DNA of 64,000 nt from Bradyrhizobium betae (GCF_004123905.1 NZ_MZXW01000013.1:291266-355265); one strand, 5' to 3'. Counted from the stretch's first letter, positions 7,751-16,136 are shown. The notes: a model not told the origin generated them from the sequence alone. Made by a program: numbers and translations.

Positions 7751-8221
7751 ATGACCACCAGGATCTACGGAACAGTTGACGCCGAACATCGCAACCAGAT
7801 GAGTGGGCTCGAATTCGTTCAGGGCCTCGCTGCACGAACACTCCCCCTCAACACGATCGCGCAGACCCTCGGCTATGACGTCGTGGAGGCGGAGAAAGGC
7901 CGCGTCGTCGTCGCGCTCGTGCCCACCGGCGCTCATCTCAATCCGGCAGGCACCGTGCATGGCGGTCTCACGGCCACCTTGCTCGACAGCTGTATGGGGT
8001 TGGCGATCCAATCCACGCTCGACAAAGGAATCAGCCAGACCACGCTCGAGTTCAAGATCTCGCTGGTGCGGCCGATCACGCCGGAGACGGGCCCGATCAC
8101 GGCTGAGGGCAACGTCCTGAATTGCGGCCGTCGCATTGGAACGGCCGACGGACGCGTGACAGATGCCAAGGGCCGATTGCTGGCCCATGGCACGACGACG
8201 TGCCTCATCTTCCCGACCTGA
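7751..8221 (+). CDS. PaaI-family thioesterase
   Basis: 156 residues of the hotdog fold. The diagnostic motif NPAGTVHGGLTATLLDSCMGLAI contains the HGG loop and the catalytic Asp of the helix (LLDSCMG). Strands SQTTLEFKISLVRPI and NCGRRIGTADGRVTDAKGRLLAHGTTTC complete the domain. It follows adaA by 17 bases, an unusual partner for a DNA alkylation regulator. A general acyl-CoA thioesterase role is known for the family; the actual substrate cannot be told. Confidence 0.8.
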   Translation: MTTRIYGTVDAEHRNQMSGLEFVQGLAARTLPLNTIAQTLGYDVVEAEKGRVVVALVPTGAHLNPAGTVHGGLTATLLDSCMGLAIQSTLDKGISQTTLEFKISLVRPITPETGPITAEGNVLNCGRRIGTADGRVTDAKGRLLAHGTTTCLIFPT

Positions 8222-8337
8222 GACGAGAGGAACAAGCCGCTGCAAGCGGGCGGTTCCGGGAAAAACCTGTAAATTCGCCGGAACGATCCCAGCCTCCCCT
8301 TCTTGTACCGCCGAGGGCAGTTTTGGAGGAGGACAGG

Positions 8338-8664
8338 ATGAAGAATTTGACGATTGCGCTACTGGCTGGCATCGGGGCCCTCGCTGCGGCGAGCGGCGCA
8401 AAGGCCGCCGATGTCTACACGACCAGCGAATACACCAACCCTGAGCTCATTCAGCAGGTCCGGCTCGTCTGCGATGACGCCGGCAATTGCTATCGCACGC
8501 GCGGCGGCGCGCGCGTGATCGTGCGCGACTCCTATAATTCGATGCCGCGCGACCGCTACTATGAGCGCCGTACCTATCGCGACTGGGACGATGGTCCGCG
8601 CGGCGGCGTTGGTATTCGCGCGCCCGGCGTCAGCGTCGGCGTCGGTGTCGGCGACCGCTGGTAA
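8338..8664 (+). CDS. exported hypothetical protein with Gly/Val repeat tail
   Basis: 108 residues. The start at 8338 is preceded by GGAGGAGGACAGG. Signal peptide MKNLTIALLAGIGALAAASGAKA. The mature part has CDDAGNCYRTRGG, a Tyr/Arg-rich stretch (RDRYYERRTYRDWDD) and a tail GVSVGVGVGDRW. Similar small exported proteins are frequent in Bradyrhizobium and have no assigned function. It ends at a strong hairpin shared with the convergent transporter gene. Confidence 0.7.
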   Translation: MKNLTIALLAGIGALAAASGAKAADVYTTSEYTNPELIQQVRLVCDDAGNCYRTRGGARVIVRDSYNSMPRDRYYERRTYRDWDDGPRGGVGIRAPGVSVGVGVGDRW

Positions 8665-8685
8665 TTGACGAAACGATGATGGGCG

Positions 8686-8713
8686 GGACCGGGCGAGGCA
8701 ACTCGCCCGGTCC
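8686..8713. terminator. bidirectional hairpin terminator
   Basis: Perfect 12-base arms GGACCGGGCGAG / CTCGCCCGGTCC with a GCAA loop lie between convergent genes ending at 8664 and 8722. Confidence 0.65.
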
Positions 8714-8721
8714 TGTCCATA

Positions 8722-9207
8722 TCAGCTCTCCAGTGGATCAGCAGGCGTGATGACGCGCGCCGACGATGGAAGATTCGCGATGAAACGCGCGAGCACCATG
8801 CCGGCGCACATCGCCGCGACGAAGATGAAAGCCGAGACCGAGCCGAATCCAAGCGCGGTCAGCGCCGGGCCGGGACAGAAGCCGGCCAATCCCCAGCCGA
8901 CGCCGAAGATGGCGGGACCAACGATAATCCTGGGATCGATGTCCGTTCGCGTCGGGACGTAGAAGCGTTCGGCGAAGAACGGCCGCGCGAGTTTCAGGAC
9001 GCGGCTGAAGCCGATGAAGGTCACTGCGATCGCGCCGGCCATGACAAACGCAAGGCTGGCGTCCCACGTCCCTGCCGGAATGCCGCCAACGTCCAGAAAA
9101 TTCAGCACCTTGGCCGGGTTCGACATCCCGGAGACGATGAGACCGATTCCGAAGATCAGGCCGATCGCGAATTGAACGAGGATTGCCATTTGAACGAGGA
9201 TTGCCAT
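8722..9207 (-). CDS. YeeE/YedE-type sulfur transport membrane protein, second half-unit
   Basis: 161 residues with about four helices and the family signature GFGVGWGLAGFCPGPALTALGFG, which holds the conserved Cys used to pass thiosulfate or other sulfur compounds in YeeE/YedE (PmpB, DUF6691-like) proteins. It pairs with the gene at 9212-9640, four bases upstream, which carries the matching GSGCTSGHGVCG half. An 18-base tandem duplication at the start makes the N-terminus read MAILVQMAILVQ. Sulfur-compound uptake or detoxification is inferred from the family. Confidence 0.8.
   Translation of the reverse strand: MAILVQMAILVQFAIGLIFGIGLIVSGMSNPAKVLNFLDVGGIPAGTWDASLAFVMAGAIAVTFIGFSRVLKLARPFFAERFYVPTRTDIDPRIIVGPAIFGVGWGLAGFCPGPALTALGFGSVSAFIFVAAMCAGMVLARFIANLPSSARVITPADPLES
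9172..9207. repeat. 18-bp perfect tandem duplication at a start codon
   Basis: TTGAACGAGGATTGCCAT occurs twice back to back (9172-9189 and 9190-9207). On the minus strand each copy encodes MAILVQ with its own ATG, so the downstream gene has two equivalent start codons. Confidence 0.9.
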
Positions 9208-9211
9208 CGGC

Positions 9212-9640
9212 TCAGCTCCAGTGCCGCATCACGAACACGGTTACGACGCCAGCCGCCATGAAGGTGATGGTCGCGACCAGCGAGCGCACCGACAGCCGCG
9301 ACAGTCCACAGACGCCATGGCCGGAGGTGCAGCCGCTGCCCCACACCGCACCGAAGCCTGTGAGCAATCCGGCAACGATCAGCACCGGTGTTGCCGCGGC
9401 GATCGTTTGCGCCGGCAAGCTTCCGGTGACCAGGCGGACCAACAGCGGCGCGGCGATGAGGCCTGCGACGAAGGCGAGCCGGCCGGCGAATTGACGGTCC
9501 TCGTAGGGCGGAAACAGCCGCGCCGCGATGCCGCTGACACCGGCGATCCGCCCCGTCGCCCACATCAGGAGCACGGCAGACAGCCCTATCAGCGCCCCGC
9601 CGAGGAGCGAAGTCGTCGGCGTGAAAGGTGTGGCGATCAT
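9212..9640 (-). CDS. YeeE/YedE-type sulfur transport membrane protein, first half-unit
   Basis: 142 residues with four membrane helices. The motif GFGAVWGSGCTSGHGVCGLSRLSVRSLVAT is the classic YeeE/YedE signature with paired Cys. The start at 9640 is set by GGAGGATCACG just upstream; an upstream ATG at 9679 lacks this. With the following gene it forms the split two-protein version of a YeeE-type channel, often found beside sulfur-oxidation or BigR-type genes; neither is adjacent here. Confidence 0.8.
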   Translation of the reverse strand: MIATPFTPTTSLLGGALIGLSAVLLMWATGRIAGVSGIAARLFPPYEDRQFAGRLAFVAGLIAAPLLVRLVTGSLPAQTIAAATPVLIVAGLLTGFGAVWGSGCTSGHGVCGLSRLSVRSLVATITFMAAGVVTVFVMRHWS

Positions 9641-9810
9641 CGTGATCCTCCGGGTCGAGAGCCATTCTTGCGTATCCACCGAGGCGTCCGGCCGCCTGCC
9701 GCCCGCATGTTCAATGAAACGTTAATATTACCACTCGAATTGAAGCGGCGTCCCAACGGTATTTTCCAATCTTTGCGCTAATCATGGCCTTCTGAAGGGG
9801 GACGCGGGAC

Positions 9811-10980
9811 GTGGTCGACATCGCGCATCAGGCAGCGATCAATCCGACATCTGCAAAGGATGCTGCGATGGCGCGCGCGCTCGTTCCGCTCACATCCATC
9901 GACCCCGGCCAATGGCGCGCACTCGCGCAGCGGGCGGTCGAGCCGAACGGATATTACCTGCCCGGCTGGGAGCTCGCCGTCAGCGCCACCGCGCGCGGCC
10001 GCACCGATGCCTCGGCGCTGCCCGCATGCGACGGATCGTCGAAGCGGCTGATCGGGTTGATGCCCGTGATCCCGCTTTGGCGCGCCCTGAATATCCCCCT
10101 GCCCGCACTGGTCAGCGCGCATCCCTATGGCACGCTGTGCAGCCCGCTGATCGACCGCGACGCCCAGACCGAGGCGGCCACGCACCTGTTGCAACAGGCG
10201 CGCAAGGCCGGCGCGCATGCGCTGGTGCTGAACGACGTCTCGCTCGACGGCGCCGCGATGAATTCGCTCAAGCAGGTTCTCAATCGCGACGGCCTGAAGC
10301 CCCGCGTGCTTTCGTCCTACATCCGCGCCAGCCTCGATGCGACGCAGGATGGCGAGACGATGCTGCGCGATGCGCTCGGCACCAAGAAGCTCAAGGAGTT
10401 GCGCCGCCAGCGCCATCGGCTCGAAGATCACGGCCCCGTCGTGTTCGAAATCGCACGCAAGCCCGACGAGATCAGGCCGGCGCTCGAAACATTCTTGCAA
10501 CTCGAAGCCAGCGGCTGGAAGGGCAAGCGCGGCACCGCATTGATCCAGCATGCGGGCGACTCGACCTTCATCCGCCGCGCCGTTCCGGCACTGGCAGACA
10601 CGGCGCAGTGCGAGATCATCACGCTTCGTGCCGGCACGACACCAGTCGCGGCCGGCATCGTGCTGCGCCATCAGGACCGCGCGTTCTTCTTCAAGCTCGG
10701 CATCGACGAAAGCTTTGCGAAATATTCGCCGGGTGCGCAGCTCACGCTCGACCTCACCCGTCACCTCTGCGCCGACCCCGCCATTGCGAGCGCGGATTCC
10801 ACGGCGAGCGCTGACCACCCCATGATCAACCCGATCTGGCGCGGACGCTTTGCCATCGGCGACGTGCTGATTCCGCTGCGGCGGAACGATCCGGTTGTAG
10901 CGTTGATTCACGCGGCGCTGGTCGGCCTCAACGTCGCGCGCGAAGCCGCGCGACGTGTAGTGCACCGCTTCCGCAAATGA
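9811..10980 (+). CDS. GNAT-fold acetyltransferase (BioF2-like / CelD-like)
   Basis: 389 residues from a GTG start. The first half (PLTSIDPGQWRALAQRAVEPNGYYLPGWELAV, then GLMPVIPLWRALNIPLPALVSAHPYGTLCSPLI) and the second half (LKELRRQRHRLEDHG, FLQLEASGWKGKRGTAL, IITLRAGTTPVAAGIVLRHQDRAFFFKLGIDESFAKYSPGAQLTLDL) fit the double GNAT domain protein family seen in polysaccharide loci. GYYLPGWE and ASGWKGKRGTAL are typical landmarks. An acyl acceptor cannot be named. It stands alone. Confidence 0.65.
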   Translation: MVDIAHQAAINPTSAKDAAMARALVPLTSIDPGQWRALAQRAVEPNGYYLPGWELAVSATARGRTDASALPACDGSSKRLIGLMPVIPLWRALNIPLPALVSAHPYGTLCSPLIDRDAQTEAATHLLQQARKAGAHALVLNDVSLDGAAMNSLKQVLNRDGLKPRVLSSYIRASLDATQDGETMLRDALGTKKLKELRRQRHRLEDHGPVVFEIARKPDEIRPALETFLQLEASGWKGKRGTALIQHAGDSTFIRRAVPALADTAQCEIITLRAGTTPVAAGIVLRHQDRAFFFKLGIDESFAKYSPGAQLTLDLTRHLCADPAIASADSTASADHPMINPIWRGRFAIGDVLIPLRRNDPVVALIHAALVGLNVAREAARRVVHRFRK

Positions 10981-10987
10981 GCGAAAG

Positions 10988-11653
10988 CTATTCCGCCGCC
11001 TGTGCGTTGATCTCGGCCGAGACCTCACGAATGGCGCGTGCGAGCATGTTCGGATCCTGCGCGCCGGAGACCGCGTATTTCTGCGCGAACACGTAGGTCG
11101 GCACGCCCGAGATGCCCTTCTCGGCGGCCTCCTGCGCGTCCGCCGAAACCCGCGCGACGTCCTCGTCGGTGGCGAGGCGCTTGCGCACGTCGTCGGCATC
11201 GAGGCCGATGTCAGCTGCCGCCTGCACCAGCACGTTCACATCGGTGAGATCGCCACCGTCGCGGAAATACAGCTCCATCAGGCGCTGCTTCATCTCGGGC
11301 GCCTTGCCGATCGCCTCGGCCCAGAGGATCAGCCGATGGCAGTCGGTCGTGTTGGGCTGGCGCGCCACCAGCTCCGGCTTGTAGACGAGGCCCTCCTCGC
11401 CCGCGGCCGCGACGACGCGCCCCGCAATGCCCTTATAGGCTTCGACCGAGCCGAACTTCTGGGTGAGATAGGCCTCGCGGCTGATGCCCTCGCGCGGCAC
11501 CCAGGGATTGAGGAAGAAGGGGCGAAAATTCAGCTTGACGGGAACGTCGGGCACCAGCGCCAGCGCGCTTTCGATGCGATGCTTGCCAATATAGCACCAG
11601 GGACACACCACGTCGGAGACGACGTCGATCTGGAGCGGTTTCAGCGTGCTCAT
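10988..11653 (-). CDS. DsbA-family oxidoreductase (FrnE-like)
   Basis: 221 residues, no signal peptide, so cytoplasmic. The thioredoxin-fold active site CPWC is at residues 17-20 (DVVSDVVCPWCYIGKHRIE), and the helical insertion and GISGVPTYVFAQKYAVSGAQ with the cis-Pro loop follow. This is the FrnE/2-hydroxychromene isomerase-like branch of DsbA. The start at 11653 has GGAGGCGCTC upstream. A disulfide or glutathione-linked reaction is inferred. Confidence 0.85.
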   Translation of the reverse strand: MSTLKPLQIDVVSDVVCPWCYIGKHRIESALALVPDVPVKLNFRPFFLNPWVPREGISREAYLTQKFGSVEAYKGIAGRVVAAAGEEGLVYKPELVARQPNTTDCHRLILWAEAIGKAPEMKQRLMELYFRDGGDLTDVNVLVQAAADIGLDADDVRKRLATDEDVARVSADAQEAAEKGISGVPTYVFAQKYAVSGAQDPNMLARAIREVSAEINAQAAE

Positions 11654-11740
11654 GAGCGCCTCCTTCGGGCGGTGCGGATTGACCCAAGATAAGCCCAACG
11701 GTTCGCAAAACAAGCCGCGCCGCCGGGCTAGACATGCCCG

Positions 11741-12292
11741 TTAGGGCGTCGGCGCAATCGGGCCGGCCTGCGTCAGATAGGCCTTGATGTCGGAGAGCTG
11801 CTCGAACGCAGGCGCGTGCCGCAAGGCCCGCTCCGGGCTGCACCAGGGATAGGGCAGCGCGGACAGCCAGTCCATGCTGACGGGGACCGTATCAGGCGGA
11901 AGCACCTTCATGAGGTCGATCGTGATGACGAGCTTCTCGACGCGGCCTTGGCTGCCGAAGCGCCAATCGTAACGACCGCAACCGACGCGCAGCTGGCCAT
12001 TGGCCTTGACGGACATTCCGACCAGCCAATGGCAGGAAAAATTCACGGATGCGGCAGCGGGGGCTTCTGCCAGGCAAAAGGTGAACACATTCTCGTAGTC
12101 CGCTCCGAACCGGCGCACCAGGATGTCTTCGATCGCCGCGATGCCCTTTGCCGAACTTGGAAAGCTGATGGCATCGGTCTTCACGACCATGTCCAGCTCG
12201 GCGTCTTCAGCGAACGCCCTCTTCATCAGGAACGGACGATTGCCATCCTTGGCGAGGAGGTAGCTTGTCACGGCGTCGGAAGGATTTGGCAT
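11741..12292 (-). CDS. SnoaL/NTF2-like hypothetical protein
   Basis: 183 residues. The N-terminal part (DAVTSYLLAKDGNRPFLMKRAFAEDAELDMVVKTDAISFPSSAKGIAAIEDILVRRFGADYENVFTFCL) reads as an NTF2-like cone fold: a helix, then an FAEDA-type turn and a strand. WLVGMSVKANGQLRVGCGRYDWRFGSQGRVEKLVITIDLM follows. The family includes isomerases and binding proteins; no active-site set can be assigned here. C-terminal 40 residues are extra. Confidence 0.6.
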   Translation of the reverse strand: MPNPSDAVTSYLLAKDGNRPFLMKRAFAEDAELDMVVKTDAISFPSSAKGIAAIEDILVRRFGADYENVFTFCLAEAPAAASVNFSCHWLVGMSVKANGQLRVGCGRYDWRFGSQGRVEKLVITIDLMKVLPPDTVPVSMDWLSALPYPWCSPERALRHAPAFEQLSDIKAYLTQAGPIAPTP

Positions 12293-12380
12293 GGTTCGGG
12301 GAGCCTAGCCTCAGCTTCGCCGACCGGCCAGAGATTCGGGCGACTGCACACGGAGCGGCGGCGAGATACGCACGGGACAG

Positions 12381-13202
12381 CTACCCCAACTCCGCCGCCG
12401 TCTGCTTCAGCCATTCGGCTGTGCGCTCGTCGGCCGGAAAAAACGTCTCCAGCGCCAGCTCCGACAGGGTGATGTCCACGGGCGTGCCGAACACCATGGT
12501 GGTGGAGAAGAAACTCAGTATCCCCCCGTCATGCCGCAGCTTGAAGGGGATCGCGACATTGTCGCTCGACAGCGGCGCTGAGCGCGCCGGAATGGGGTAG
12601 CTCTTCAGATCGTTGTAGAGCTTGATCAGTTCGGGATCGGCCGTGGCCTCGCATTGCCGGTGCAGCCGCTCCAGCAGATGCCCGCACCATTCCGCGAGAT
12701 TGACGGTGCGCGGCGCCAGCGCCTCGGGATGGAAGGCGAGTCTGAGCACGTTGAAGGGCTGGCCGAGCAGCCGCTGCGGGATGCCGTCGAGCAGCGGCGC
12801 CACCATGCGATTGGCGGAGACCAGGTTCCAGTGCCGGTCGTAGGCCAGCGCCGGATTGGGCTCGTGCGCCTTGAGGACGAGGTCGATCGCCTGGCGGGCT
12901 GATTTCAAGGCGGGATCCTCCAGCGGGCGCTGCGGGAAAGCCGGCGCGTAGCCGGCGGCGACCAGCAGCACGTTGCGTTCGCGCAGGGGCACGTCGAGAC
13001 GCTCGGCAAGCCGCAGCACCATGTCGCGCGAGGGCGCGGCGCGGCCGGTCTCGACGAAGCTCAGATGCCGGGCGGAGATCTCGGCCTCGCCCGCCAGATC
13101 GAGCTGGCTCATGCGGCGGCGCTGCCGCCATTCGCGCAAATGGTCGCCGATATGGACCGGCTGGCTGCGTTCGGCCTGTGCCGTGGATGCGTGTGCGTTC
13201 AT
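12381..13202 (-). CDS. XRE-family regulator with MmyB-like ligand-binding domain
   Basis: 273 residues. The helix-turn-helix lies near residues 23-75 (HLREWRQRRRMSQLDLAGEAEISARHLSFVETGRAAPSRDMVLRLAERLDVPLRERN). The rest (AYDRHWNLVSANRMVAPLLDG...WCGHLLERLHRQC...LKLRHDGGILSFFSTTMVFGTPVDITLSELALETFFPADERTAEWL) matches the PAS-like MmyB/MLTR ligand domain. Such regulators usually control a divergent dehydrogenase or small gene; here the divergent genes start at 13304 and 13572. Confidence 0.85.
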   Translation of the reverse strand: MNAHASTAQAERSQPVHIGDHLREWRQRRRMSQLDLAGEAEISARHLSFVETGRAAPSRDMVLRLAERLDVPLRERNVLLVAAGYAPAFPQRPLEDPALKSARQAIDLVLKAHEPNPALAYDRHWNLVSANRMVAPLLDGIPQRLLGQPFNVLRLAFHPEALAPRTVNLAEWCGHLLERLHRQCEATADPELIKLYNDLKSYPIPARSAPLSSDNVAIPFKLRHDGGILSFFSTTMVFGTPVDITLSELALETFFPADERTAEWLKQTAAELG

Positions 13203-13303
13203 GGTCGAAAACCTAGCATGCAGATTTCAGCCCTTCCATTACCCGCAAGGTAATCGAATTGGCCCCCGCCCCGGCGCATCGTCGGTCGCAACAGGAGATG
13301 ACC

Positions 13304-13534
13304 ATGATCGCGCTGCTGCTCTACCGGTCCGTCGCAGACCACATCGCACCCTGGGCCATCGCGTTCGCAACCCGGATGCTGGCGCGCAGCCTCAACATGC
13401 CGGAACCGCTGGTGCATTCGACCGGCGATTATGTTGTCGCGCACGTCACCGCCTTCGAGCACAGCGTCGGCAGGAGCCTCTGCCCGTTCCGCCTCGCCCG
13501 CCTGCTCCGTGCCTGGTGGCGCGGACTGCAATGA
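13304..13534 (+). CDS. small hypothetical protein divergent from the XRE regulator
   Basis: 76 residues; start chosen at the second ATG because AGGAG sits six bases before it. The sequence is helical with Ser/Arg/Leu-rich stretches (LLLYRSVADHIAPWAIAFATRMLARSL, RLARLLRAWWRGLQ). No family recognised. It begins about 100 bases from the regulator start on the opposite strand, and the next gene follows 37 bases after it, so it is a likely first gene of the regulated operon. Confidence 0.55.
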   Translation: MIALLLYRSVADHIAPWAIAFATRMLARSLNMPEPLVHSTGDYVVAHVTAFEHSVGRSLCPFRLARLLRAWWRGLQ

Positions 13535-13571
13535 ACTCCACCCCAAGCCCAACCCAACCATGGAGACCACG

Positions 13572-13970
13572 ATGATCGACGCATCCACCTTCCTGCGCCG
13601 CGCCCTGCTCGCCGACGCGATCTTCAGCGGCGTCGCCGCGATAGGCTTCACCTTCGGCGCCAGCGCGTTCGCGGCTCTGTTCAACCTGCCAGACGCGCTG
13701 CTGCGCGAGACCGGCCTGTTCCTGATCGCCTACACTGCGCTAGTTGGCTGGCTTGCCTCGCGCCCCTCTGTGCCGAAGCCGCTGGTGCTGCTGGTTGTGG
13801 TCGGCAATGCCGCGTGGACGGTCGGCAGCATCGCGCTGCTGCTCTCCGGCGCGGTCTCGCCGAACATCAGCGGCGAGCTCATGGTCGTGGCGCAAGCGAT
13901 CGCGACCGGCGTGTTCGCGGAGCTGCAATATATGGGATTGCGCAAGAGCGGGCGTGCAGTGACGGCGTGA
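13572..13970 (+). CDS. four-helix integral membrane protein
   Basis: 132 residues with four predicted helices (about 9-35, 45-62, 67-91 and 99-122). The start at 13572 has GGAG nine bases upstream; an ATG at 13560 is the alternative. The sequence resembles small DUF-type membrane proteins of rhizobia. Its placement after the 76-residue gene and divergent from the XRE regulator suggests control by that regulator. Function is unknown. Confidence 0.65.
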   Translation: MIDASTFLRRALLADAIFSGVAAIGFTFGASAFAALFNLPDALLRETGLFLIAYTALVGWLASRPSVPKPLVLLVVVGNAAWTVGSIALLLSGAVSPNISGELMVVAQAIATGVFAELQYMGLRKSGRAVTA

Positions 13971-13998
13971 GTTACGTCACTTTACCGCGGTGTACTGC

Positions 13999-14022
13999 AT
14001 GCCCCGGTCAAAGCCGGGGCAT
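13999..14022. terminator. bidirectional hairpin between convergent genes
   Basis: Arms ATGCCCCGG / CCGGGGCAT with loop TCAAAG separate the membrane protein (+) from the SET protein (-). The sequence GCCCCGGTCAAAGCCGGGGC is also a common dispersed element. Confidence 0.55.
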
Positions 14023-14045
14023 GACGGCGGCGCTAGAGGCGCCCG

Positions 14046-14603
14046 CTACGCCCGCGCGCGGCCGTTCGCCTTGCTGAACGCGTGGCCATTGAGCTTCTTC
14101 TTTTTGGCACCCTTGGTGCCCGCCTTGGCCTTGCGCTCGGTGCGCGCCTTCACCTTGGCACGCTCGGCGCGGGCTTCGGCACGCTGCTTCTTGCGCTTGG
14201 CTTCGCAGGACGGGCATTTGCAGCCGATCGGCTTCAGATAGGCTTTGAAATAGTCGGTGCCGTAGTCGTAGTTGATCTCGTCGCCCGGCTCGATGTTCTT
14301 GATGGCGCGGATGAAGACCTTGCGCTCGCGCGGGCGGACGTCCGATTCCGCGTTGGGCCGGCAGGAATGATTGATGTAGCGCGCGAGGTTCTTGCGCACC
14401 GATCCGTCGATGGTCCAGCGGTTATTGAGCTCGAACAGATATTTATTCTCGATGGCGTCATGCGCGGGAATCCGCGAATCCAGGATCGGTCCGTAGTAAC
14501 GGATGATCCGAGTGCCCTTCTTGATCGGCATGGTGGCGAAGAGGCCAAGTCCGGTCTTGGAACGGCCGACACGATAGGATTTGCTGGATGCGATGGCTGG
14601 CAT
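14046..14603 (-). CDS. SET-domain protein lysine methyltransferase with histone-like tail
   Basis: 185 residues. The SET domain spans about 8-125: GRSKTGLGLFATMPIKKGTRIIRYYG, the SAM-binding NHSCRPNA (78-85), the catalytic Tyr region EINYDYG (109-115), and post-SET Cys at 128, 130 and 133 (GCKCPSC). From residue 136 on the chain is almost only Lys, Arg and Ala (a histone H1-like tail). Transfer of methyl from SAM to a Lys is the family reaction. The substrate is unknown; the tail suggests nucleic-acid or nucleoid association. Confidence 0.85.
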   Translation of the reverse strand: MPAIASSKSYRVGRSKTGLGLFATMPIKKGTRIIRYYGPILDSRIPAHDAIENKYLFELNNRWTIDGSVRKNLARYINHSCRPNAESDVRPRERKVFIRAIKNIEPGDEINYDYGTDYFKAYLKPIGCKCPSCEAKRKKQRAEARAERAKVKARTERKAKAGTKGAKKKKLNGHAFSKANGRARA

Positions 14604-14766
14604 GATCGAGAGACATGAGGACGCGAACGAGGCCCAATGCCTCAAGCGAAGCCGCTCTTCTAGAACGATTCCGCGCCGCTGTCAGGTCTATCCCGCCTTT
14701 GTTTGAACCTTGCCCACAATGAAGACGTCTGATGGTACGGAGTTCCCGCTGCATCAGGGTGTTATC

Positions 14767-15372
14767 ATGAAGCGTATTGCGTTCGTTTGCCTGGCCGTGC
14801 TGCTTGCCTGCTCGAATGCTGGCAATGCCGACGCCCAATCGCTGGGCAGCACCTACACCTCGACAGCGCCGAAGGACTGCCGCCAGATCGGCAAGCCCAG
14901 CGAGCTCGACGGCAGCACGGCGCGAATCTGTCCGGGCAAGGACGGCCTGATGGTGCTCGTCGCCGAGGACGATCTTCGCGAAATCGTCTCGGTCGGCCGC
15001 AACCGCAAGGTGGCAGCCGAGGAGCCGGCGGCACAGGTCTGGTTCGGTCCGTTCAATTCATCGGAGAACACCGTCGAATGGCGCGCCGCGGGCGGAAAAC
15101 CCTTTGCGATCATCCAGCGCTGGCACATCGCCGACGGCACCGATCTCGACAAGCAGGGGCGACCGAACACCAAGGCCATGCTGGTCGTAACCCGGCTGCC
15201 GCCGGGGCCGGTTTGCCATGTCGCCTATGTCGATGCCGTCGCCAACCCGAACGCCAATGAACTCGCCCGCAAGGCCGCGGACGATTTTGCCCGTGGCTTT
15301 GCTTGCGGCAAAGACGAAGTGAAGATCATCGGCACGCGCGGCCGTGCCGTCGAACTCGCAACGATGCGCTAG
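14767..15372 (+). CDS. exported hypothetical protein (201 aa)
   Basis: A signal peptide (MKRIAFVCLAVLLACSNAGNADA) precedes a 178-residue mature domain starting QSLGSTYTSTAPKDCRQIGKPSELDGSTARICPGKDGLMVLVAEDDLREIVSVGRN. Cys pairs lie at about 38/54 and later at CHVAYVD and GFACGKDE. Length and pattern fit a conserved rhizobial exported protein of unknown role. It is convergent with the TetR gene, 15 bases apart. Confidence 0.7.
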   Translation: MKRIAFVCLAVLLACSNAGNADAQSLGSTYTSTAPKDCRQIGKPSELDGSTARICPGKDGLMVLVAEDDLREIVSVGRNRKVAAEEPAAQVWFGPFNSSENTVEWRAAGGKPFAIIQRWHIADGTDLDKQGRPNTKAMLVVTRLPPGPVCHVAYVDAVANPNANELARKAADDFARGFACGKDEVKIIGTRGRAVELATMR

Positions 15373-15387
15373 GCCTATCCTGCTCGA

Positions 15388-16116
15388 TCAGGGAGCGGGC
15401 AGCTTGCCCGTGACCGGCGCCATCAGGATCGCCTCGAGCAGGCGTTCGGCCGTGGTGCCCTCGGGCAACCGCCCCAAAATATCCTCGAGGCGCCCGTCGA
15501 GCAGCAGCATGGTGAAGCCGTGCACCATAGACCATGCGCGCGCGATCGCGGCGCCCTGGTTCAGCGTGAGCGTGTCGCCGCTGATCTGCTCCTGCCGCAT
15601 CGCGCCGATGGCGTTCGCAAGCCCAGCGAAAGAGGACTCGGCCGCCTCGTGCAGCGAGGGCCGGGAATAATCGAGCCGTTCGGTGCGGAACATGATGCCG
15701 TACATGCCGGGATGGGCCTGCGCATAGGCGACATAGGCCTTTGGCCGCGCCAGCGCACGCTCGAGCGGCGTGGTGGCAGCATCGCAGGACGACGCCATCG
15801 CCGCGTTGAACTGGCGGAAGCCGACGGCCGCGAGCTCGCTGAGCAGGCCGGTGAGATCGCCGAAATGATGGGTGGGTGCGGCATGCGAGACCCCAGCCTC
15901 ACGCGCCACCGCGCGCAATGTCAGGCCGGAGAGCCCGTCACGCTCCAGCACCCGCTCGGCGGCCTGAAGCAAAGCCTCACGCAGCGCACCGTGATGATAG
16001 GGCGTCTCCGCCTTCGCGCTCGCCGGCCGCCGCGCGGGACGCGACGGCGTGGCTGACGCCCTCTTCGGAGTGCGCGCCACGCGCGCGGTTTCAGTCCTGG
16101 TTTCACTTTTGCCCAT
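15388..16116 (-). CDS. TetR/AcrR-family repressor with WHG-type C-terminal domain
   Basis: 242 residues. A basic Ala/Arg/Pro-rich tail (1-38) precedes the DNA-binding domain: HHGALREALLQAAERVLERDGLSGLTLRAVAREAGVSHAAPTHHFGD. The ligand domain has the WHG-type region (SMVHGFTMLLLDGRLEDIL). Start set at 16116. Its own start lies 20 bases from the imperfect operator 16137-16155, so it probably represses itself and the divergent carotenoid oxygenase gene. Confidence 0.85.
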   Translation of the reverse strand: MGKSETRTETARVARTPKRASATPSRPARRPASAKAETPYHHGALREALLQAAERVLERDGLSGLTLRAVAREAGVSHAAPTHHFGDLTGLLSELAAVGFRQFNAAMASSCDAATTPLERALARPKAYVAYAQAHPGMYGIMFRTERLDYSRPSLHEAAESSFAGLANAIGAMRQEQISGDTLTLNQGAAIARAWSMVHGFTMLLLDGRLEDILGRLPEGTTAERLLEAILMAPVTGKLPAP

Positions 16117-16136
16117 GCACCAAGCTATATGACGCA

